Origin: Candidatus Dormiibacterota bacterium
GTDB lineage: Bacteria > Chloroflexota > Dormibacteria > Aeolococcales > Aeolococcaceae
Direction of reading: 5' to 3'
Assembly: GCA_019236085.1 (NCBI GenBank)
Contig: JAFAJR010000006.1
Span: 1-11,553, forward strand
DNA: 11,553 nucleotides
Shown here: positions 6,728 through 11,553 of the stretch, one piece after another
How positions within the stretch are numbered: the first letter of the stretch is position 1
Layout: the number at the start of each line of letters is the position of its first letter
Translations under genes and position numbers: made by a program
The notes under the pieces: model-generated
Told to the model about the DNA's origin: nothing
Databases searched by the model: none
The model's input: only the letters and a program-made list of their open reading frames with translations

Positions 6728-7090
6728 CTACCAGGAGGCGTCGGTGCGCTCGGCCGCCTCTCGCATGGCGGCCAGCACCGCGTCCTCGTGGCCGGCGAGA
6801 TCGGGGGCGATCCGCAGGCTCTCCAGCTTGTCGCGGCCTGCCATGAGCTGCACCTCGTGCAGGCCGAGGTTCTGACGGACCGCAGGCCGCCCGGCGTAGG
6901 CGAGTAGCGGCTCGCGCCACTTCTGGCGCAGGGCTCGCGGCGAGAGCTCGCCAGCCTTGACAGCCAGCGCGCCGCCGCGGCCGGGACCCAGGCGGAACTG
7001 CAGGGCGAGCCGCCCCGCTTTCACGCAGACCTCGCACCGGCCGTGGCGCTCTTCAGGTATCTCGGGTCGCTTCTGGCAGACGCGGCACAT
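6728..7090 (-). CDS. Unrecognised small zinc-ribbon protein
   Basis: No family recognised. The 120 residues open with a Cys4 knuckle: C2-x2-C5-x13-C19-x2-C22, in MCRVCQKRPEIPEERHGRCE. Then follow a basic Gly-rich stretch (LGPGRGGALAVKAGELSPRA), a segment with KWREPLLAYAGRPAVRQNLG, and a charged helical C-terminus (EDAVLAAMREAAERTD). No signal peptide or membrane helix, so probably cytosolic. The frame is open to 7213, but longer starts would run over the divergent XRE promoter and start; ATG 7090 puts the Cys pair at the N-terminus, as is usual for such knuckles. ATG 7138 is possible. It converges on the carboxypeptidase gene (11-nt gap) and diverges from the XRE gene (85-nt gap), which suggests but does not prove regulation by it. 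Codon use looks like its neighbours. Confidence 0.65.
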   Translation of the reverse strand: MCRVCQKRPEIPEERHGRCEVCVKAGRLALQFRLGPGRGGALAVKAGELSPRALRQKWREPLLAYAGRPAVRQNLGLHEVQLMAGRDKLESLRIAPDLAGHEDAVLAAMREAAERTDASW

Positions 7091-7095
7091 AGTCA

Positions 7096-7114
7096 GAGCA
7101 GGATAGTTGTGCTC
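7096..7114. promoter_or_regulatory. Palindrome over the zinc-ribbon promoter, candidate operator
   Basis: GAGCA (7096-7100), 9 nt, TGCTC (7110-7114): a 19-bp dyad covering the -10-like TATCCT (minus strand, 7105-7100). A wider inverted repeat, GTCAGA (7092-7097) with TCTGAC (7119-7124), overlaps it. The size suits an HTH dimer; the divergent XRE protein is the obvious candidate. Inference only. Confidence 0.35.
7100..7105 (-). promoter_or_regulatory. Candidate -10 for the zinc-ribbon gene
   Basis: TATCCT on the minus strand, 9 nt before ATG 7090, with no RBS between. A weak -35-like CTGTCA lies 15 nt upstream. It supports ATG 7090 as a leaderless start. Confidence 0.35.
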
Positions 7115-7137
7115 ACCGTCTGACAGGTGGGGTGGCA

Positions 7138-7167
7138 TTGACAAACACACTTGATCGTGGGTAAGTT
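7138..7167 (+). promoter_or_regulatory. Promoter of the XRE-folate gene run
   Basis: Perfect -35 TTGACA (7138-7143), 18-nt spacer, -10 TAAGTT (7162-7167). The ATG at 7176 is 8 nt past the -10 and no Shine-Dalgarno is present, so transcription probably starts at the start codon. The best promoter in the window. Confidence 0.65.
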
Positions 7168-7175
7168 GGACAGCG

Positions 7176-7445
7176 ATGAATGTGGAAGTCCGTGCCACCG
7201 GTCTGCGTGCCATGCGTGACAGACATCACCTGACCCAACGGGAGCTTGCCAAGCGCCTCGGCGTCACCCAGAACTACATCCCAGCCCTGGAAGCCGGCAC
7301 GCGCAACCCCGGTCCCAAGCTGCGCCAGTCACTGATGGCGCTGTTTCAGTGCGATTTCGAGGACCTGTTCCAGGTGGTGATGGTGAATCCCGTCAACCAC
7401 CACGAGCAGGTGCTGCGCCCGGAACGCGAGGCGAACTCGCTCTAA
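7176..7445 (+). CDS. XRE-family helix-turn-helix regulator
   Basis: 89-residue Cro/C1-type HTH protein. The DNA-binding domain fills most of it: LRAMRDRHHLTQRELAKRLG (residues 10-29), then VTQNYIPALEAGTRNPGP, where the TQ-ELA-LGV-Q--I---E-G pattern is diagnostic. A short tail (FEDLFQVVMVNPVNHHEQVL) has no recognisable ligand domain. The ATG at 7176 lies directly behind a good promoter and matches the normal N-terminus. It is first in a same-strand run: folB starts 15 nt after its stop. It diverges from the zinc-ribbon gene. It could repress its own promoter, the divergent gene or the fol run; targets cannot be read from the sequence. It is not an obvious toxin-antitoxin partner, since no toxin-like gene adjoins it in the same direction. 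Confidence 0.88.
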   Translation: MNVEVRATGLRAMRDRHHLTQRELAKRLGVTQNYIPALEAGTRNPGPKLRQSLMALFQCDFEDLFQVVMVNPVNHHEQVLRPEREANSL

Positions 7446-7447
7446 CA

Positions 7448-7453
7448 GACAAT
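7448..7453 (+). promoter_or_regulatory. Possible internal -10 before folB
   Basis: GACAAT, the same hexamer as before yvcK, 7 nt ahead of the folB GTG, with no RBS and no recognisable -35. It would allow folB transcription independent of the XRE gene. Weak. Confidence 0.25.
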
Positions 7454-7460
7454 CGGCGCC

Positions 7461-7829
7461 GTGAGCGGCGACCGGATCCTGCTGGAGGGCATGCGCTTCT
7501 TTGCGCATCACGGCGACGTGGCCGCCGAACGCGAGCTGGGCTCGCACCTCGTGGTCGACGTTGAGCTGCGGGCGGACCTCAGCCGTCCAGCGAGCAGCGA
7601 TTCGCTGCACGACACGGTGGACTACGTGCACTGCTACGAGCTGGTGCGCCAGGTCGTCGAGACGCGCCAGTTCCATTTGCTGGAAGCGCTGGCCGACGCC
7701 ATCGCTCGAGCGCTGCTCGATGACGCGAGGGTGGAGTCGGCGCGAGTACGCGTCGCCAAACAGCCGCCCATTGCAGGCATGATCGAACGGTTCGCCGTCG
7801 TCATCGAACGTTCGCGGACGATGTCATGA
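7461..7829 (+). CDS. folB: Dihydroneopterin aldolase
   Basis: Cleaves 7,8-dihydroneopterin to 6-hydroxymethyl-dihydropterin and glycolaldehyde in folate synthesis; cytosolic, octameric in known members. 122 residues, the normal length. Typical elements: LEGMRFFAHHGDVAAERELG (8-27) with the conserved His-Gly (17-18) and Glu23; DTVDYVHCYELV (51-62) with the conserved Tyr55; HLLEALADAIA (72-82) with Glu75; and VRVAKQPPI (96-104) with catalytic Lys100. Starts at GTG 7461 with no RBS. Its stop overlaps the folD start as ATGA, so the two are probably translationally coupled. No HPPK (FolK) domain is fused, unlike some bacteria. Confidence 0.94.
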   Translation: MSGDRILLEGMRFFAHHGDVAAERELGSHLVVDVELRADLSRPASSDSLHDTVDYVHCYELVRQVVETRQFHLLEALADAIARALLDDARVESARVRVAKQPPIAGMIERFAVVIERSRTMS

Positions 7830-8683
7830 GCGCGGTGCTGATCGACGGCAGGGCTGTCGCGGCGTCGGTGCGCGACGATGTCGCCGAAGGCGTCCGGGCC
7901 TTCACCGACAGCGGTGCGGCGCCGCCGAAGCTCGCGGTGGTGCTCTGCGGCAACAACGCTGCGTCGGCGATGTACGTGCGCAACAAGGGACGCGCCGCAC
8001 AGAACACCGGCATTGTTTTCGAGCTGCACACACCGGCTGCCGACACGCCGACGCAAGAGCTGGTGTCGCTGGTGCGCCGGCTTCGCGAGGACGAATCGGT
8101 CGACGCAATCCTGGTACAGCTGCCGCTGCCGCCGCAGGTCGACACCCAGGCTGTCGTCGATGCTGTGCCGCCGGAGAAGGACGCTGACGGCTTTCACCCG
8201 CTCAACCTCGGCAGGCTTGCAGAAGGCCGTCACGTGTCGGTGGCTCCGTGCACGCCGCTGGGCTGCATGGAGCTGCTGCACCGCTACAAGATTCCGGTGG
8301 GAGGCAGCCGCGCCGTGGTGCTCGGCCGCAGCATCATCGTGGGCAGGCCGATGGCGCTGCTGCTCACCAATGCTGACGCCACGGTGACCGTGTGCCACAG
8401 CAAGACTCGCGACCTCGCCGCGGTGACACGTGAAGCAGACATCGTCGTGGCGGCTATCGGCAGGCCGCGCATGGTGACCGGCGACTTCGTAAAACCGGGC
8501 GCGTGTGTCATTGACGTCGGCACGACACCTGGCGATTCAGGCCCGGTGGGTGATGTCGACAGGGCGACGGTGGAGCCGGTGGCGGGCTGGCTGACGCCGG
8601 TGCCGGGCGGCGTCGGGCCCATGACGATTGCGATGCTGCTGCGCAACACGCTGTCGCTGGCGCGCTCGCGTCGCGGCGGCTGA
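7826..8683 (+). CDS. folD: Bifunctional methylene-THF dehydrogenase/methenyl-THF cyclohydrolase
   Basis: Interconverts 5,10-methylene-, 5,10-methenyl- and 10-formyl-tetrahydrofolate with NADP+, supplying one-carbon units for purines and formyl-Met-tRNA. 285 residues, full length. Catalytic and binding features: YVRNK (50-54) with Tyr50 and the catalytic Lys54; ILVQLPLP (95-102) with Gln98; PPEKDADGFHP (115-125) with Asp121; PCTPLG (141-146); the nucleotide-binding VVLGRSIIVGRPMALLL (164-180); and PVPGGVGPMTIAMLL (258-272). Nothing is missing. Start ATG 7826 overlaps the folB stop. The next gene starts 4 nt after the folD stop. Confidence 0.96.
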   Translation: MSAVLIDGRAVAASVRDDVAEGVRAFTDSGAAPPKLAVVLCGNNAASAMYVRNKGRAAQNTGIVFELHTPAADTPTQELVSLVRRLREDESVDAILVQLPLPPQVDTQAVVDAVPPEKDADGFHPLNLGRLAEGRHVSVAPCTPLGCMELLHRYKIPVGGSRAVVLGRSIIVGRPMALLLTNADATVTVCHSKTRDLAAVTREADIVVAAIGRPRMVTGDFVKPGACVIDVGTTPGDSGPVGDVDRATVEPVAGWLTPVPGGVGPMTIAMLLRNTLSLARSRRGG

Positions 8684-8687
8684 CGCC

Positions 8688-9245
8688 ATGCCAGGCATGC
8701 GCCTCCGCTGGTCAGAGCACGAGGCGCGAAAGCCGTACGCCCGGCCCTTCGGTGTCACCTTCATCGACGACGACGGGCAGGCATGCGGCAGCCTCGCCGT
8801 GAGCGGTCCGGACCTGCTGTATCTGCACCAATTCCGCGCTGCGGTGCTGGCGCTCGGCGGCGAGCTGTTCGACGACCCGGCGCTGCGTCAGTCGGAGGAC
8901 CCGCAGCGCGCCTGGCTCGACCGTATGGCGGAGCTGCTGCCGCCGGCCGGCGGCGTCGACATAGCACCACGGTCCTCCTTCGACCACGAGCTGGGACGCA
9001 CCTTCGCTTTCGAGGTCCGCGCCGCCGGCGTGCAGCTGGCCACGGTGGATGCTGCGCAGCTGCTGGAGTACCAGGAGTTCCAAGCAGCGTTGGCCCACCA
9101 GAGTGGACTGCTGTTCCGGGCACCGCAGGTTGAGGACATTGCTGACCAGATCTCACGGCAGGCTGCGTGGCTCGGTGTGCTGCGAGAGCGCCTGGCACGT
9201 CCCGGCGCCGACGAGGCGATGTCCGAGAAGTGGCCGTGGCGCTGA
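8688..9245 (+). CDS. Unrecognised protein within the folate operon
   Basis: 185 residues, no family recognised. Visible features: an acidic/aromatic N-terminal part (KPYARPFGVTFIDDDGQACG), a helical stretch (LLYLHQFRAAVLALGGELF), LDRMAELLPPAGGVD, a beta-like FAFEVRAAGVQLATVD, and a C-terminal helical part (EDIADQISRQAAWLGVLRER). Single Cys, no signal peptide or membrane helix; probably soluble and cytosolic. It starts 4 nt after the folD stop (ATG 8688; ATG 8697 also possible) and overlaps the folC start by 16 nt. That packing and unbroken, neighbour-like codon use argue for a real gene, since a chance frame would not bridge two fol genes so exactly. Position suggests co-expression with folate genes, not a function. 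Confidence 0.75.
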   Translation: MPGMRLRWSEHEARKPYARPFGVTFIDDDGQACGSLAVSGPDLLYLHQFRAAVLALGGELFDDPALRQSEDPQRAWLDRMAELLPPAGGVDIAPRSSFDHELGRTFAFEVRAAGVQLATVDAAQLLEYQEFQAALAHQSGLLFRAPQVEDIADQISRQAAWLGVLRERLARPGADEAMSEKWPWR

Positions 9246-10519
9246 CGGAATCGCCGTACCAGCGCGCCGTGGCCGCGATCGAAGCGGTGAGCTGGCGCGG
9301 CATGAAGCCAGGACTGGAGCGCACCGAGGCAGTGCTGGCTGCGCTGGGCAATCCGCAGCAGACCATGCGCGGCGTACTGGTGGCCGGCACCAACGGCAAG
9401 GGCTCTGTGTGCGCGGTGGTGGACTCGGTGCTGCGCGCAGCGTCCCTGCACACAGTGCTGCTCACCAAGCCGCATCTCGTCTCGTACCGAGAGCGCATCG
9501 TCATAGACGGCGAGTGGATCGACGAGGCGGGCTTCGCCGGCGTCGTCGACGCTGTCACCGCCGTGACCGCGGCCCTTGACGAGGAGCTGCAGCCGACCGG
9601 TTTCGAGATGCTCACCGCCGCCGGCATCCTCGCCGCCGCGAACGCCGGCGCCGGCGCGCTCGTCTGCGAGGTGGGCCTCGGCGGGCGGCTGGACAGCACC
9701 AACGTGCTCGACCTCGGCGTCGCCGCGGTCACCAACGTCGGCCTGGACCACCAGCAGCATCTCGGCGACACGGTCACCGCGATTGCCCGGGAGAAGGCGG
9801 CGATCATCAAGCGGGGTGACATCGCGATCACAGGCGCGGCCGAGCCGGCGCTCTCGGTCGTCCGGGAGCGGTGCGAGCAGATGGGCGCGCCCCTCCACGC
9901 CGTCGACGTGCCGGCGCTGACGTCGCGCAGCCTGGGGCGTCAGGGTGTGGAGGTCGACACGGTCTTCGACGGCAGCCCGGTACTGCTGCACTCGCCGCTC
10001 ATCGGCCGCTTCCAGGCCGGCAATTTGGCGGTGGCCGCCGCCGTGTGCGACGAACTCCGCCGAAATGGAATGCCCATCGACGTCGCCGCGCTGCAGGCCG
10101 GGTGCCGAACGGCGAGGTGGCGGGGAAGGATGCAGTGGATAGACGGGACGCCCCCGGTCCTGGTCGACGGCGCCCACAACCCCGACGGGATGCGAGCGAT
10201 GACGGCGTCGCTTGACGACATCCGCGGCCCCGGGCGCCTGGCAGTGGTGTTCGCCGCCATGCGCGACAAGGACATCGCGTCGATGGCTGACACGCTGCGC
10301 GGCGCCCGTCCTGACGCGGTGTTCACCACTGCGCCGTCGGTCGCCCGTGCCGCCGACCCAGCAGAGCTGGCGGCGCTGTTCGGCGGCGCAGCCCGCGCCG
10401 TCGCCGGGAGCGACGCGGCGCTCGACGAGGCACGCTCAGCCGCCGGGCGCGACGGGCTGGTCGTGGCCTGCGGCTCGCTGTTCCTGGCCGGCGAGGTGCT
10501 CAGCCTGCTTGGCGCCTGA
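9230..10519 (+). CDS. folC: Folylpolyglutamate synthase / dihydrofolate synthase
   Basis: ATP-dependent Mur-type ligase adding glutamate to dihydropteroate and/or reduced folates. 429 residues, typical length. P-loop GTNGKGS (53-59); TKPHLVSYRERI (79-90); GFEMLTAAGILAA (124-136); VCEVGLGGRLDSTNVLD (145-161); TNVGLDHQQHLGDT (168-181) and REKAAIIKRG (187-196), with Lys189 in the position of the carbamylated Lys; and DGAHNPDGM (313-321) in the C-terminal domain. Whether it does both reactions cannot be told; no separate folP is nearby. Start: GTG 9230 or GTG 9236. Both lie inside the upstream gene; 9236 has GAG 8 nt upstream, 9230 has GAGG at a long 13-nt distance. The longer open frame from 9167 gives an Arg-rich, non-family N-terminus. 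It converges on trxA with a 15-nt gap and no clear terminator hairpin. Confidence 0.94.
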   Translation: MAVALTESPYQRAVAAIEAVSWRGMKPGLERTEAVLAALGNPQQTMRGVLVAGTNGKGSVCAVVDSVLRAASLHTVLLTKPHLVSYRERIVIDGEWIDEAGFAGVVDAVTAVTAALDEELQPTGFEMLTAAGILAAANAGAGALVCEVGLGGRLDSTNVLDLGVAAVTNVGLDHQQHLGDTVTAIAREKAAIIKRGDIAITGAAEPALSVVRERCEQMGAPLHAVDVPALTSRSLGRQGVEVDTVFDGSPVLLHSPLIGRFQAGNLAVAAAVCDELRRNGMPIDVAALQAGCRTARWRGRMQWIDGTPPVLVDGAHNPDGMRAMTASLDDIRGPGRLAVVFAAMRDKDIASMADTLRGARPDAVFTTAPSVARAADPAELAALFGGAARAVAGSDAALDEARSAAGRDGLVVACGSLFLAGEVLSLLGA

Positions 10520-10534
10520 GGGAGCGCCTCGGAA

Positions 10535-10864
10535 TCAGGCGGCGAGAACCGCCTGCAGCTTGGCCTCCAGCGCCTGCTTCGGCTGGTAGCCGACGATGCG
10601 CTCCTCGGCCTTGCCGCCCCTGAAGAGCATCAGCGTGGGGATGCTCATGATGCCGAACATCCCGGGCGTCAGCGGGTTGGCGTCGACGTCCACCTTGGCC
10701 ACCTTGAGCTGGCCGTCGTACTCGGTCGCGAGCTCCTCGACGATCGGCGCGATCATCTTGCACGGGGAGCACCAGGCGGCCCAGAAGTCGACGAGCACCG
10801 GGACCTGCGAGTCCAGCACCTCCTCCTTGAAGGTCGTATCGGTGACGGTGACGGGGTGGGACAT
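10535..10864 (-). CDS. trxA: Thioredoxin
   Basis: Reduces protein disulfides in the cytosol using electrons from thioredoxin reductase. 109 residues, standard length. VLVDFWAAWCSPCKMIAPIV (23-42) holds the redox site WCSPC (31-35); VAKVDVDANP (55-64) and SIPTLMLFRGG (74-84, cis-Pro76) follow. The active site has Ser where most thioredoxins have Gly (WCGPC). The start is ATG 10864: AAGGAG lies upstream with 8 nt between AGGAG and the ATG, and the longer open frame to 10972 is not thioredoxin-like. It is 34 nt downstream of the FmdB-type gene and probably co-transcribed with it. Confidence 0.96.
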   Translation of the reverse strand: MSHPVTVTDTTFKEEVLDSQVPVLVDFWAAWCSPCKMIAPIVEELATEYDGQLKVAKVDVDANPLTPGMFGIMSIPTLMLFRGGKAEERIVGYQPKQALEAKLQAVLAA

Positions 10865-10872
10865 GTGGTTCT

Positions 10873-10878
10873 CTCCTT
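10873..10878 (-). promoter_or_regulatory. Ribosome binding site of trxA
   Basis: AAGGAG on the minus strand, 8 nt before ATG 10864. Together with the HU site, one of the two clear Shine-Dalgarno sequences in the window; it settles the trxA start. Confidence 0.75.
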
Positions 10879-10898
10879 CGGCGCCGGTGGCGCTGTGA

Positions 10899-11204
10899 TC
10901 AGCTGTTGGTGTCGCTCGAGCTCGAGGTGGATGTGGATCCGCTCGACGCTGGTGCCTTCTTGTCAGCGGCATCGCTGCCGCCGTCCTTGGACGCCCCGTT
11001 CGACTTCGCCGGCGACGAGCCCGACGAGGACCGGTGGTCCGTGGCGTAGAACCCAGTGCCCTTGAAGACGATGCCCGCGGGGAAGAACATCCGCCGGGCG
11101 TCGGCGCCGCAGGACGGGCAGTTTGCTTCGGCCGGATCCGACATCTTCTGCCAGACGTCGAACTCAGCTTTGCAGGCGGTGCAGCGGTAACCGTATGTGG
11201 GCAC
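10899..11204 (-). CDS. FmdB-family zinc-ribbon protein
   Basis: Small putative regulatory-protein family of unclear role. 101 residues: MPTYGYRCTACKAEFD with C8/C11, then ANCPSCGADARRMF with C29/C32, forming a Cys4 zinc site, followed by FKGTGFYATDHR (47-58). This order matches FmdB-type proteins in actinobacteria and Chloroflexota. From about residue 59 the tail is low-complexity, rich in Ser, Gly, Lys and Asp (SSSGSSPAKSNG ... STSTSSSSDTNS), presumably disordered. Starts at GTG 11204 so that MPTYGYRC is the N-terminus, the family norm; only a weak GAGAG lies upstream. It sits between a DUF1015 gene (54 nt upstream) and trxA (34 nt downstream) on the same strand. No function should be inferred from the FmdB name. 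Confidence 0.88.
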   Translation of the reverse strand: MPTYGYRCTACKAEFDVWQKMSDPAEANCPSCGADARRMFFPAGIVFKGTGFYATDHRSSSGSSPAKSNGASKDGGSDAADKKAPASSGSTSTSSSSDTNS

Positions 11205-11258
11205 GTGCTCTCGACTAATTCGAACCGGGACTCAGGTCGTACCCTCTGACGATACCGG

Positions 11259-11553
11259 TCAAACCTGAGGGCCCGGATCGAGAGGGCTGAGCACCAGGCC
11301 CGTCGGCACCTTGGGATAGAAATAGGTCGACTTCTGCGGCATGGTCTCGCCGGCGTCGGCCACTGCGATGAGCTCGGCGGTGTAGACCGGAAGCACCCCG
11401 AAGCCCAGCACAGCCTCGCCGGACCGCACAGCCCGCTGCAGCTCCTCGAGGTCCCTCGTGAAGCCCAGCGCGCCGCCGGCGATGGCGTCCTGCCTCACGC
11501 CGGCAGGGATCAGCACCTCCTGCTCGAGGACAACGACGTCCAGTCCCGATCTC
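11259..11553 (-). CDS. DUF1015 family protein, C-terminal part
   Basis: The gene enters from the right edge; 98 complete codons, stop included, are in the window. The frame is open to the edge, so the GTG at 11516 is internal. Diagnostic C-terminal elements: LDVVVLEQEVL near the edge, EAVLGFGVLPVYTAELIAVA, and GETMPQKSTYFYPKVPTGLV, where MPQKSTYFYPK is the hallmark of DUF1015. The full family is about 400 residues, so most of the protein is missing. Function is unknown for the family. It lies upstream of the FmdB-type gene and trxA on the same strand and may start that transcription unit. Confidence 0.9.
   Translation of the reverse strand, partial: RSGLDVVVLEQEVLIPAGVRQDAIAGGALGFTRDLEELQRAVRSGEAVLGFGVLPVYTAELIAVADAGETMPQKSTYFYPKVPTGLVLSPLDPGPQV

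Noticed and set aside
5847..7037. A 396-codon minus-strand open frame opposite the carboxypeptidase gene
   Set aside because: Composition is Arg/Gly/Ala-biased and it overlaps catalytic-motif-bearing sequence on the other strand and the zinc-ribbon gene in another frame; a shadow.
8888..10177. A 429-codon minus-strand open frame opposite folC
   Set aside because: Mirror frame of folC, whose P-loop and DGAHNP motifs are on the plus strand; no independent start signal or family.
11217..11226. GGTTCGAATT on the minus strand, resembling a tRNA T-loop
   Set aside because: The flanks do not pair as a T-stem (CCCGG against TAGTC), there is no acceptor stem and no CCA. Not a tRNA.
11231..11269. Inverted repeat CTCAGGT ... 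ACCTGAG around the end of the DUF1015 gene
   Set aside because: A 7-bp stem with a 25-nt loop, one arm inside the coding end; too weak to call a terminator or operator without comparative support.

Overview
The window is GC-rich (by eye about two thirds G+C), densely coded bacterial chromosome. Genes are short and tightly packed, GTG starts are common, and several transcription units begin without a Shine-Dalgarno sequence. Gene content suggests a Terrabacteria-type lineage, most plausibly Chloroflexota or Dormibacterota. The pointers are a membrane-anchored YvcK next to a class II fructose-1,6-bisphosphatase, paired FemX-size FemAB proteins, an FmdB zinc ribbon and a DUF1015 protein. This is inference from gene style, not a phylogenetic placement. 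I see no phage, IS, CRISPR, tRNA or rRNA signal; this looks like core chromosome, not a mobile island.

Layout. (1) 1-2094, plus strand: the 3' part of glpX, then yvcK with two predicted N-terminal membrane helices. This is a gluconeogenesis/cell-envelope pair. (2) 2095-2191: a convergent intergenic region with strong hairpins. (3) 2192-4958, minus strand: two FemAB-family peptidoglycan bridge enzymes coupled by an ATGA overlap, then a crotonase-fold gene 8 nt downstream. (4) 4959-5450: a divergent promoter region, an HU-type DNA-binding protein as a single-gene unit with its own promoter, RBS and terminator hairpin. (5) 5451-6716: an S11 D-Ala-D-Ala carboxypeptidase. (6) 6728-7090, minus: an unrecognised zinc-ribbon protein, divergent from (7) 7176-10519, plus: an XRE regulator followed closely by folB, folD, an unrecognised 185-residue protein and folC, with overlaps or gaps of 15 nt or less. 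(8) 10535-11553, minus: a DUF1015 C-terminus (cut by the window edge), an FmdB zinc ribbon and thioredoxin.

How the genes fit together. The fol genes supply dihydroneopterin cleavage (FolB), polyglutamylation and/or dihydrofolate synthesis (FolC) and one-carbon interconversion (FolD). folE, folK and folP are not in view. The FemAB pair and the carboxypeptidase act on peptidoglycan, and YvcK links carbon metabolism to envelope synthesis in other bacteria. The stretches I could not name are the zinc-ribbon gene (6728-7090) and the folD-folC insert (8688-9245). I did not find convincing evidence of a wholly new system. The best leads are the zinc-ribbon/XRE divergent module with a palindrome at its promoter, the unknown gene inside the folate operon, and a consistent pattern of leaderless-type promoters.
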